Below are positions 32,490-40,250 of a DNA stretch of 40,328 nucleotides, piece after piece. A program made the position numbers and the translations under genes. Below the pieces are notes generated by a model. The model saw nothing but the letters and a program-made list of their open reading frames with translations, was not told the DNA's origin and searched no databases. Position 1 is the first letter of the stretch. Each line of letters starts with the position of its first letter. The stretch comes from Amazonocrinis nigriterrae CENA67 (GTDB taxonomy: Bacteria > Cyanobacteriota > Cyanobacteriia > Cyanobacteriales > Nostocaceae), in assembly GCF_016056305.1 (NCBI RefSeq), contig NZ_JAECZC010000051.1, forward strand, positions 1-40,328, read 5' to 3'.

Positions 32490-33212
32490 ATGGGTTTAAT
32501 TTACTTACGCCGTCAGCAATTAACGCGCCGACAATTATTAAAAATTTCTGGATTGTCTAGCATTAGTTTTCTTTTAGGCGGCTGTGGTACGCCTGCATTT
32601 GAAGATTTGATAGGTACACTTTCTGAGCCACTCAATCAAAAGCTTGAAAGCTTAATATTTAATTCACAAAAACCTGTACCTGAATTTTATTTCAGTGAAA
32701 TTCAACCAGAAGCATTGATAGTTAATAGCTTTAGATATACTCCCATTATTGACATAGAAAAGTATCGTTTAATTGTCGATGGCGAGGTTAACAACCCTCT
32801 GAGCCTTAGTATGGCTGAAATTCAGGCATTGCCCTTGACTTCCATGATTATACGTCATGTTTGTGTGGAAGGTTGGGCTGCGATCGTGCAATGGAGCGGG
32901 GTACGTCTACAAGAAATTGTTGCTCTTGCTCAACCTAAAAATAATGTTAAGTATGCTTATTTTAAATCAGCGGATGGCTACTACGAAAGTTGGGATATAG
33001 CTTCAGCTTTACATCCACAAACTCTATTAGCTTATGAAAAAAATGGTGAACCTTTGCCAGTTGATAATGGTGCGCCTTTACGTTTAGCTTCACCAATTAA
33101 ACTTGGTTATAAGCAGAGTAAGTGGGTGACTAGAATTTCACTTGTGAGTTCTTTATCGCCTTTTAAAGGCTACTGGGAGGATCAAGGCTATGAATGGTTT
33201 GCAGGACTTTAA
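32490..33212 (+). CDS. Tat-exported molybdopterin-dependent oxidoreductase (sulfite oxidase/MsrP fold), probable lipoprotein
   Basis: A 240-residue enzyme of the sulfite oxidase superfamily, similar in size to MsrP (YedY). The N-terminus has a twin-arginine motif TRRQLLK (residues 12-18) followed by a hydrophobic stretch ending LLGGC, a lipobox with Cys32. It is thus probably exported folded and lipid-anchored. The molybdenum-ligand Cys is in IIRHVCVEGWAAIVQWSGV (Cys125), and GAPLRLASPIKLGYKQSKWV is the typical cofactor-binding C-terminal segment. The substrate may be protein methionine sulfoxide, sulfite or another S/N-oxide. The upstream cytochrome b likely exchanges electrons with it. Confidence 0.88.
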   Translation: MGLIYLRRQQLTRRQLLKISGLSSISFLLGGCGTPAFEDLIGTLSEPLNQKLESLIFNSQKPVPEFYFSEIQPEALIVNSFRYTPIIDIEKYRLIVDGEVNNPLSLSMAEIQALPLTSMIIRHVCVEGWAAIVQWSGVRLQEIVALAQPKNNVKYAYFKSADGYYESWDIASALHPQTLLAYEKNGEPLPVDNGAPLRLASPIKLGYKQSKWVTRISLVSSLSPFKGYWEDQGYEWFAGL

Positions 33213-33291
33213 GGAGTTAGGAGTTAGGAGTAAGAAGTTGTTAAGTGTGAATTTTGCAGAGATGTGTTAATTAATTGTTTAAGCAAAGAAA

Positions 33292-34725
33292 ATGAATTTT
33301 TTTGATAAATTACATAATAATATATCGCAAAATCAAAGCTTACTTTTTGTAGGGCTTGATCCGAATCCAGAGATGATGCCTGCTTTTTATCAATCTGAAG
33401 ATGTCATTACTGGTTTATGGAATTGGTTACAGTTTATTATTAGTGAAACTAGTGATTTTGTATGTGCTTATAAGCCAACTCTTGGCTTTTATGAAGCATT
33501 AGGTGTTCCAGGTTTAGAATTACTGCACAAAATTTTAGCAGTTGTTCCAAAATATATACCGATTATTTTAGATGCTAAACACAGTGATTTAAACACAAGT
33601 ACAATTTTTGCACGCACTGTGTTTACAGAATGGCAGATAGATGCAATTACACTCAGCCCTTATACAGGGCAAGATCATGTAGCGCCGTTTTTAGTTTATC
33701 CTGATAAAGCGGTGTTTATTTTGTGTTGTACTTCTAATTTAGGAGCAAAAACTTTACAGCACTATCCTAGCAATGAATCTCCTCTTTATTTACAGGTAGT
33801 AAAAGAATCAAAAAACTGGGGAACTCCAGAACAATTAGGTTTGGAAGTTGGTACTACAAATCCTGATATTTTGGGTTTTATTCGTGCTACTGCCCCTGAA
33901 AGAATTATTATGGTACGTAGTATTTGGGAAGAGGAAAATAACTTTAGTCAAATTTTAAAAGTAGGTCTGAATAGTAATGGTGATGGTTTGCTGATTCCTG
34001 TTCCGCAAGATATGTTAGCCAGCCCAAAATTATCTGAGGAAATTCAATCTTTACGGTCACAAATTAACCATGTGAGAAATGAAGTTATCAGTGATGGTTC
34101 TACCTGTTCTGTGTGGCTACCTGATGTTTGTTTATTAAATCAGCATCCTCAACATGATTTAATTTTACAACTTTATGATATTGGCTGCATTATGTTTGGT
34201 AACTTTGTCCAAGCATCAGGTGCTGTATTTCCTTATTACATAGACTTACGTAAAATTATTTCTAATCCCCAAATTTTTAATCAAGTCCTGAGTGCTTATG
34301 AGGAAATTTTGATAAATCTACGTTTTGATAGATTAGCAGGTATTCCTTATGGTTCTTTACCAACTGCCACTGGTTTAGCATTACGTCTTCATTGTCCTAT
34401 GATTTTTCCTCGTAAAGAAGTAAAGGCACATGGAACTCGCAAGTTAATTGAGGGTAATTTCTGTCCTGGTGAAACGGTGGTGGTAATTGATGATATTCTC
34501 ATTAGCGGTAAAAGTGTGATGGAAGGGGCAGAAAAATTAAAATCAGCAGGATTAAATGTGAATGATATTGTGGTGTTGATTGACCACGAACAAGGTGTAC
34601 AAGATAGGTTAATAGAAAATGGTTACCAAGGTCATGCTGTTTTCACGATTTCGGAAATCACAAATACTTTATATTTATCAGGGCGAATTAATGAAGAGCA
34701 GTTTTTAGCTTTTTCAGAACGTTAG
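33292..34725 (+). CDS. pyrFE: Bifunctional orotidine-5'-phosphate decarboxylase / orotate phosphoribosyltransferase
   Basis: A fusion catalysing the last two steps of UMP synthesis, in the order PyrF-PyrE (reverse of animal UMP synthase). The decarboxylase half (about 1-270) has LLFVGLDPNPEMMP near 17-30, substrate-binding ACAYKPTLGFYEA-type sequence near 57-69, and the catalytic DAKHSD at 94-99. The phosphoribosyltransferase half (about 290-477) has RLAGIPYGSLPTATGLAL and the PRPP motif VVVIDDILISGKSVMEG near residue 400. Linker residues 270-290 contain DGSTCSVWLPDVCLL. Such inverted fusions are known in cyanobacteria. The gene is AT-rich compared with neighbours. pyrC lies in the same window but 27 kb away. 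Confidence 0.92.
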   Translation: MNFFDKLHNNISQNQSLLFVGLDPNPEMMPAFYQSEDVITGLWNWLQFIISETSDFVCAYKPTLGFYEALGVPGLELLHKILAVVPKYIPIILDAKHSDLNTSTIFARTVFTEWQIDAITLSPYTGQDHVAPFLVYPDKAVFILCCTSNLGAKTLQHYPSNESPLYLQVVKESKNWGTPEQLGLEVGTTNPDILGFIRATAPERIIMVRSIWEEENNFSQILKVGLNSNGDGLLIPVPQDMLASPKLSEEIQSLRSQINHVRNEVISDGSTCSVWLPDVCLLNQHPQHDLILQLYDIGCIMFGNFVQASGAVFPYYIDLRKIISNPQIFNQVLSAYEEILINLRFDRLAGIPYGSLPTATGLALRLHCPMIFPRKEVKAHGTRKLIEGNFCPGETVVVIDDILISGKSVMEGAEKLKSAGLNVNDIVVLIDHEQGVQDRLIENGYQGHAVFTISEITNTLYLSGRINEEQFLAFSER

Positions 34726-35044
34726 AGGATATCTCTTAAGTTTTGACCAAATATAATTAGTTGCTATACAAATAAAGTTTGCCTAGGCGGACTGATCAAG
34801 AATTAAAGGTTTTAAACCCAAGATAGCCAGGTAAAGTCTAGTATAGCCGTGACTTCTAGCTGCCGAGCCGAGTAAGAAATAAGACTTAAGAGACATCCTT
34901 GTAGAAGAGAACATTTAGATCGCTTCAATACTTTACACTGGAAAAGTAAGCCACAGGAGTATCAAGACCTCGGTCGTCAGGAGGTAAGTCACTGCTTTGT
35001 GCCTTTTTTTAGTCAGTAATCTGAAGATATTTTTTGTATTAGTT
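34726..35044. other. Spacer with unexplained sequence between pyrFE and the AI-2E gene
   Basis: About 320 bp of mixed composition. The segment 34780-34990 is less AT-rich than both flanking genes and contains GGTTTTAAACC and several GA/GAGCC words, but no frame gives a recognisable protein. It may be a remnant of a gene or mobile element. A TTG at 34997 extends the downstream frame without support. Confidence 0.4.
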
Positions 35045-36142
35045 ATGGATATTTCGTTCAAAGAATTACTTAAATGGTTGATTATAACATTAATATTTCC
35101 TTTGATTTTTCTTAATGGCTGGCTGGCGTTTCGCTTTTTTCAATACTTTCAACCATTGCTGACAATTTTTGTATTAGCGATTTTGTTGGCTTTTATATTA
35201 AATTACCCTGTTTCACTTCTTGAAAAACGGGGAGTTAAACGTAAATATGGAGTAGCAGTAGTTTTTATCTTAGCTGTGGTGATTTTAGTTGTTGTGGGTA
35301 TTACGTTACTACCTATTGTTTTAGAACAATTTAATGAAGCAGCTAAATTACTTCCTCAATGGATTGATTCTACTCAAGAGAAGCTACAGATTTATAATAG
35401 TTCTGTGATAAATCAACACCTAAAAATTAATTTAGGTCAACTATTTACACAAATAACTGACAAGATTCCTGAAGAATTAGAATATTTTTTTGACAAAATT
35501 TTAAGCATTATTAAAGATACTATTGATAGTCTCTCAGAAGCATTAATTACAGTAGTACTATCATTTTACTTTTTATTAGATGGGGCAAGACTTTGGGAAA
35601 GTATATTTAAGAGGTTGCCTTTGAGTTTTGCCCGATTGGTAAGCGAGTCTATTCAACAAAACTTTCAAAGTTACTTAATTGGTCAAGGAACTTTGGCTGT
35701 ATTGATGGGAATTTCACAAACATTGATGTTTTTGCTTTTCCAAGTTCAGTTTGGTTTACTGTTTGGTTTTACTATTGGGATTTTGAGTTTAATTCCCTTT
35801 GGTGATGTTGTAAGTTTGATTTCAATTACTTTAATAATAGCGTCACATGATTTTTGGTTAGCAGTGAAAGTTTTAGCGATCGCAGTTATTATAGACCAGT
35901 TAATTGACCAAGCGATCGCACCCCGTCTTTTAGGTAGTTTGACAGGACTTAGACCAATATGGGTACTAATTTCCTTATTAGTAGGAACTTATATCGGTGG
36001 TTTGTTGGGGTTACTAATTGCAGTACCGGTGGCTGGTTTTATCAAAGATGTAATAGATGGTTTTTCTGAATCTAATTATGCTGATAAGACATTTGAGGAT
36101 CAGGAAGCGCCAGAGATATTAACTAATGAGTCAATAACTTAA
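35045..36142 (+). CDS. AI-2E (TqsA/PerM-like) family membrane transporter
   Basis: A 365-residue membrane protein of the AI-2E/PerM family. Hydrophobic segments cover about residues 10-60 and 66-95 (two closely spaced hairpins), then an extramembrane region of about 60 residues. The conserved C-terminal half contains FSFLIGQGTLAVLM-like sequence, IGILSLIPFGDVVSL, the QLIDQAIAPRLLGSLTGLRP motif and VGTYIGGLLGLLIAVPVAG. Members are proposed exporters of small molecules or Na+/Li+-H+ antiporters; function here is unknown. ATG 35045 was chosen because the upstream TTG extension has no family match. Confidence 0.88.
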   Translation: MDISFKELLKWLIITLIFPLIFLNGWLAFRFFQYFQPLLTIFVLAILLAFILNYPVSLLEKRGVKRKYGVAVVFILAVVILVVVGITLLPIVLEQFNEAAKLLPQWIDSTQEKLQIYNSSVINQHLKINLGQLFTQITDKIPEELEYFFDKILSIIKDTIDSLSEALITVVLSFYFLLDGARLWESIFKRLPLSFARLVSESIQQNFQSYLIGQGTLAVLMGISQTLMFLLFQVQFGLLFGFTIGILSLIPFGDVVSLISITLIIASHDFWLAVKVLAIAVIIDQLIDQAIAPRLLGSLTGLRPIWVLISLLVGTYIGGLLGLLIAVPVAGFIKDVIDGFSESNYADKTFEDQEAPEILTNESIT

Positions 36143-36182
36143 GGGAATTGATGACGCATGACGGATGACTGTTAACAGTTTT

Positions 36183-36217
36183 GTAGGGGCGTACAGATGT
36201 ACACCCCTACTTATTTT
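36183..36217 (+). terminator. Strong hairpin with T-rich tail after the AI-2E gene
   Basis: GTAGGGG-C-GTACA-GA-TGTAC-A-CCCCTAC (36183-36210) forms a nearly perfect stem, followed by TTATTTT on the plus strand. It abuts the stop codon of the convergent minus-strand GFA gene. It belongs to the same TGTAGGGGCG repeat family as 7213-7277. Confidence 0.65.
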
Positions 36218-36609
36218 GATTCTTCACGTAACTTGTGAATATTTGCTTCCCAATTCGCGCCATCAAAAGGTAGAATTTCAAAATTTGCTATCACATCCCC
36301 ATCCAAACATCGCACATTCACGTCAATACAGTCCGGGTGACTGCGGGGAATATAAAAAGGATGCATTCCGCAAATGCTGCAAAATTTATGTTGGGCAACT
36401 CCTGTATTAAATCTGTAAGTTGTCAATTTATCTTCACCTTGCAGCAAAGTAAACTGTTCTCGCGGCACAATTAAGTGTAAAAAACCTTTTTTCCTACAAA
36501 TTGAACAGTTACAATCATCCACTTTATGATTGTCAACTTCTACCCGAAAGCGTACTGCACCACAATGACATCCACCTTCGTAAGTTACTTGTTTATTATG
36601 ACTTGTCAT
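36211..36609 (-). CDS. GFA (CENP-V/GFA domain) family protein
   Basis: A 132-residue zinc-binding protein of the GFA family, named after glutathione-dependent formaldehyde-activating enzyme. The cysteine pattern is complete: CHC at 14-16, CNCSIC at 33-38 and CSIC at 77-80, ligating two zinc ions. GGCHCGAVRF at the start and HFGM-like CGMHPFYIPRS are the family landmarks. Most members have not been tested, and a glutathione or small thiol adduct role is only a family-level guess. It stands alone, convergent with the AI-2E gene. Confidence 0.9.
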   Translation of the reverse strand: MTSHNKQVTYEGGCHCGAVRFRVEVDNHKVDDCNCSICRKKGFLHLIVPREQFTLLQGEDKLTTYRFNTGVAQHKFCSICGMHPFYIPRSHPDCIDVNVRCLDGDVIANFEILPFDGANWEANIHKLREESK

Positions 36610-36708
36610 ATTTTGTAGGAAAGAGAGTAGGGAGTAGGGAGTAGATAATAATGTTTTATTAATGAATTTTCAAATAAAAAATATCTCGATATTCACAGTC
36701 AACAGTTA

Positions 36709-37056
36709 TCAACGAGACTCTAGCTTAGAGACGCGTGCTTCTAACTCATTCACTTGTTGTTTTAATTCAATCACTAAAGTTGCTAAGCGGTCAAACATAC
36801 GGTCGCGTTCGGATTGTGATAAGTTTCGTCTAGAACTTGATGATGGAGGAGTGAGTGTTGTTCTTGGAGATGAAAGCGAACGATTTCCAAGTTGAGACTC
36901 TATCTGATTTAACCGGGACTCTACACGATTTAAGTCTGCTTCTAAATTGTTGATGCGAGATTCTAATTGCTGTGAAGAAGCTTTGTTAGATAATAGCCCC
37001 ATCCAAATCAACATTACTAAAATCCCAGCAAACAAGATTCTACGCCACATAATCAT
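36709..37056 (-). CDS. Small membrane-anchored coiled-coil protein
   Basis: A 115-residue protein with an N-terminal membrane segment (ILFAGILVMLIWMGLL, residues about 7-22) that may be an uncleaved anchor or a signal peptide ending near ASS-Q. Then come a heptad-patterned coiled coil (LESRINNLEADLNRVESRLN, about 31-56), a Ser/Pro/Thr-rich linker (about 58-80) and a second coiled coil to the C-terminus. I do not recognise a specific family. It likely oligomerises at the membrane. ATG 37056 or the ATG two codons later are both possible. Confidence 0.65.
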   Translation of the reverse strand: MIMWRRILFAGILVMLIWMGLLSNKASSQQLESRINNLEADLNRVESRLNQIESQLGNRSLSSPRTTLTPPSSSSRRNLSQSERDRMFDRLATLVIELKQQVNELEARVSKLESR

Positions 37057-37134
37057 CTACTCCTTTTTGGGAATGAGGATACACTCCAAAATTCCCATTC
37101 CCAATTCCCAATTCCCAATTCCCTAATCTTGCAT

Positions 37135-38619
37135 TTATTTATCAGGTTGTAAGTTAGAAAATAGCTGATGCCAATCGATGGAATTAACACTATTTTCTGC
37201 CTGCTTAACTTCAAACGTGACATTACACGCTTTTCTTTGTTGTAATGCTTGCACGCAAAGTTCTGCAACATCCTCTCGGCTGATTTTTCCCCTAATATTA
37301 TCACCTTGCTCTAATATCAAGGACTTACCCCCTGGTTCCTCTGTTAAAGCACATGGTCTTACTATTGTGTAAGGAATTCTGCTAGCTCTTAGGCTATCTT
37401 CTCCCTTTAATTTCCAGGTTAAAATTCCTCCCAATTGGTCATTTAATCTGACTGCGGGTGGTTCTTCTTCCAAATTAATACCTGGGCGACCAGGGCGTGT
37501 AACTCCTGCTGAACTGACGAGAATAAATTGTGGGAAAGTTTCCCCACCATAAGCTTTAATTGATTCTAATTGTAAAACAAAACCACCTGGTGAAAAATTA
37601 GGATTTAAAGCATTGTCATATTCAAATTTGCTCAACATTAGTTGAAAAGAGCGAATTCTCTTAGAATCGATTGGCGGACAATCTTTGACAGTTTTTGCTC
37701 TAAATACAGGAGTTAAATCTGTAAACGGGATGGTAACATCTATCCAAGTGTTGGCTATTGTATCGAAAGAGTAGCTATAACCAATACCATCCCATTGTGT
37801 ATCTGTCCGCAGGAAGAATTTATAACGCTGACCGTCACCTTTAACGCGCAATTTTACACCTGTGTAACCAGATAAATCGAAGGGTGGATCAAAATTTCTG
37901 GTTCTCACAGAAGCAAATCCTCCAGAGTTTGCAGTGGAGACATTACCAGCAAAGAAAGCGGCATTTTCTACTAATTGGATATTACTTTGACTCACACCAC
38001 CCATGACCACATCATCAACTGCACCCCAGATATTTTTTAATTCTGTTGATGGGTTGCTGAAGTCAAATATTAGTTTTTCATTTGCTTGGGGTAAGTATTT
38101 TACCGCCGTTTCCACTAAGTTTTTCACACCTTGGTATTCTACATTTTCTGGTGTGTCGCCAACAATTTCAGGTTGGTAAAATTTGATGCCTTGATAGTAT
38201 TTGGCTCTATCTGCTGTGTCTCCTTCTACTGGCTGTACACGCACTGCTGTGCAACAAACTACAGCTTGGATATTAGCCATGACTACAGGAGTTAAAGTTT
38301 CTGGTTTAGTAATATCACCAACTACTAAGTCAATATCATCACTCAGAATTGTTCTGGCTTTCTCAATATCTCGCACAAGTGCGCGGACTTTATAACCTCG
38401 TTCCAGCAGTCGCTGCACTACTCGTTTACCAAGTCCACCAGTTGCACCTGCTACTAGTATTACACCCACGTTTTTCCCTCCATTGGGTTTAGCTTGACTA
38501 TCTGTGAAACGACCTTGGATTAATTGTTGTACCCAGTTAAGGAAAGGAATAACCTCGAAATAGGTCAGAGTTTCGACAAATCTACCTAAGTCCCATTGAG
38601 AACGATTCTTGTCACTCAC
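37135..38619 (-). CDS. NAD(P)-binding SDR protein with an inserted CIA30 domain
   Basis: A 494-residue chimera. Residues about 50-165 are the N-terminal half of an atypical short-chain dehydrogenase (NmrA-like), with the dinucleotide motif VILVAGATGGLGKRVVQRLL near 53-72. Residues about 165-355 match the CIA30 family (complex I intermediate-associated protein 30), a jelly-roll-type domain with WGAVDDVVMGGVSQS and the FRLQ-like SFQLMLSKFEYD segment. The SDR fold then resumes with FILVSSAGVTRPGRPG near 367-382 and PYTIVRPCALTEEPGG near 424-439. A role in complex assembly or photosynthetic maintenance is plausible, by analogy with CIA30's chaperone role for mitochondrial complex I, but unproven here. 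Confidence 0.9.
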   Translation of the reverse strand: MSDKNRSQWDLGRFVETLTYFEVIPFLNWVQQLIQGRFTDSQAKPNGGKNVGVILVAGATGGLGKRVVQRLLERGYKVRALVRDIEKARTILSDDIDLVVGDITKPETLTPVVMANIQAVVCCTAVRVQPVEGDTADRAKYYQGIKFYQPEIVGDTPENVEYQGVKNLVETAVKYLPQANEKLIFDFSNPSTELKNIWGAVDDVVMGGVSQSNIQLVENAAFFAGNVSTANSGGFASVRTRNFDPPFDLSGYTGVKLRVKGDGQRYKFFLRTDTQWDGIGYSYSFDTIANTWIDVTIPFTDLTPVFRAKTVKDCPPIDSKRIRSFQLMLSKFEYDNALNPNFSPGGFVLQLESIKAYGGETFPQFILVSSAGVTRPGRPGINLEEEPPAVRLNDQLGGILTWKLKGEDSLRASRIPYTIVRPCALTEEPGGKSLILEQGDNIRGKISREDVAELCVQALQQRKACNVTFEVKQAENSVNSIDWHQLFSNLQPDK

Positions 38620-38678
38620 GATCGCATCCTGATTGATCAGTTACACCCATCTTTATTGTATTGGGAATATTAGGGTAT

Positions 38679-38948
38679 TTATTTCTGGTTATTTCTATTT
38701 CGCAAAGTGATGTTTTCAAATGTATAAAAAACAGCAGGTAACGTTAGCAGAATTAAATTAAATTGTGTTAGTTCTTTATTATACCAGCGTTGTTGAGACA
38801 ATAAAATAGAACCGCAAATTAGAAAAACTAAAATTAATACGATATCTTGCCGACGAAAGTTTTGTGGACGTATCCAAGGTAAAATACCCAGAATTAGGGC
38901 AATGACTATTAAAATAATGCCAATTAAGTTAAGCGGATTATTCAACAT
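38679..38948 (-). CDS. Ycf66-family small membrane protein
   Basis: An 89-residue protein with three hydrophobic segments: LIGIILIVIALILGILPW (about 8-25), IVLILVFLICGSILLSQ (about 37-53), and FNLILLTLPAVFYTFENITL (about 63-82). The spacing and pattern, including WIRPQ-x(3)-R-x-D and CGSILL-x-Q, match Ycf66, a protein of unknown function in cyanobacteria and some plastids. The same pattern occurs in the C-terminal domain of the adjacent kinase, transcribed in the same direction and 30 bp upstream, so the two probably form an operon. Confidence 0.75.
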   Translation of the reverse strand: MLNNPLNLIGIILIVIALILGILPWIRPQNFRRQDIVLILVFLICGSILLSQQRWYNKELTQFNLILLTLPAVFYTFENITLRNRNNQK

Positions 38949-38978
38949 ATTAAATTTTGATTGCTCAACCGATGAAAT

Positions 38979-40250
38979 TTATTTTCTGATATCTCGTAAA
39001 CGAATAGTTTCAGCTAAAGATAAAATTGCTGCACCTGCGAGCAAAAATTGAGTTATGGGTATTTCTTGAGTTTGATAAGCTTGAAACTCTTGAAATAACA
39101 GCAGAATACCACATAGGCAAAAAATTACAGCAAAAATGGCATCATAATTTCGTCCTAGATTGGGATACCAAGAACCAAGTAAAAATAAACCCGTACCACA
39201 AGCTACTAGACCAACGCCTATGAAAATAATCCAGGTTGCAGCTTTAAAAAAGAATAATCCTGCTGCACTAATAAAAGGGATAAATTTCACTATAGATAGA
39301 GTTTTATTTAACAAAGCTGGCGATGGAATTGCCGATGATGTTTTGGGGTAGTTTGTAGCAGAAGAAGATACTGATGATAGCTGCTGTGATGTCACAGCAG
39401 GAACAAATGGTTGAGTTGGGGCGAAAGGACTGAGCAATTCTCTAAGATCCTGTAGTACTTCTGTGGCAGACTGATAGCGATCGCGGTAGTGATAATGCAC
39501 CATCTTTTGTACAACTGCGGCTAGTCTAGGAGAAACTTGCCCTTGGTTTTGCCATGCAATCTCACCTGTAGCTGGATTTTCTGGTAATTGCGCTGGAAAC
39601 AACCCTGTTAACGCTTGGATGGCAATCATTCCTACTGAATAAATATCACTGTTTTGGCGTGGTTTACCCTGTGCTTGTTCTGCTGGCATATACCCAGGAG
39701 TACCAATAGCTACGGTAGCAACTATTTCACTAGGTGGTGCAGCCATTTGTGTTTGTATTTGTTTGACAGCGCCAAAGTCAATTAAGACTAATTTGCCATC
39801 AGAGTCTCGTCTAATTAAATTATCAGGTTTGATATCACGATGAATTACGCCGTAGCTGTGAACAAACGCCAAAATTCCTAAAACATCTTGTAACATCTGA
39901 ATGACTTGGCTTTCATTCCAGCATTCATTAGGTTGCAATTCTTGACTTAGTGGATGTCCGACAATCAATTCTTGTACCAAGAAGAACTCTTGATTGTCTT
40001 CAAAATAAGCTAAAAGCCGAGGTATTTGGTCATGGTTGCCTAACTGTTCGAGAATTTCAGCTTCGCTATTAAATAAGCGTCTGGCAACTTGCAAGTAATA
40101 AGGCTCAGAATTCCCAGGTTTTAACAGCTTCAGAACACACCTTGGGTTCCCCGGTCGGCGGGTATCTTCCGCAATGTATGTTTCCCCAAATCCTCCAGCA
40201 CTCAAAACTTGGATAACTTGATAACGCCCATCTAATAGTTTTCCTAGCAT
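38979..40250 (-). CDS. Serine/threonine protein kinase with C-terminal Ycf66-like membrane domain
   Basis: A Hanks-type kinase of 423 residues. Kinase landmarks: glycine loop SAGGFGETY (17-25), Lys41 (CVLKLLK), HRDIKPDN (137-144), DFG (158-160) and GTPGYMPAEQ (183-192), all intact, so it should be active. The catalytic domain ends near 275. A Ser/Pro/Thr-rich linker (276-315) follows, then hydrophobic segments from about 318. Residues about 343-423 (FIGVGLVACGTGLFLLG, then CGILLLFQEF and LAETIRLRD) match the Ycf66 pattern of the neighbouring 89-residue protein. The kinase is thus membrane-anchored with its catalytic part probably cytoplasmic. Substrate and trigger are unknown. Confidence 0.9.
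   Translation of the reverse strand: MLGKLLDGRYQVIQVLSAGGFGETYIAEDTRRPGNPRCVLKLLKPGNSEPYYLQVARRLFNSEAEILEQLGNHDQIPRLLAYFEDNQEFFLVQELIVGHPLSQELQPNECWNESQVIQMLQDVLGILAFVHSYGVIHRDIKPDNLIRRDSDGKLVLIDFGAVKQIQTQMAAPPSEIVATVAIGTPGYMPAEQAQGKPRQNSDIYSVGMIAIQALTGLFPAQLPENPATGEIAWQNQGQVSPRLAAVVQKMVHYHYRDRYQSATEVLQDLRELLSPFAPTQPFVPAVTSQQLSSVSSSATNYPKTSSAIPSPALLNKTLSIVKFIPFISAAGLFFFKAATWIIFIGVGLVACGTGLFLLGSWYPNLGRNYDAIFAVIFCLCGILLLFQEFQAYQTQEIPITQFLLAGAAILSLAETIRLRDIRK

Noticed and set aside
34997-35044. TTG start extending the AI-2E transporter by 16 residues
   Set aside because: The extension lacks a ribosome-binding site; ATG 35045 starts a typical family N-terminus.
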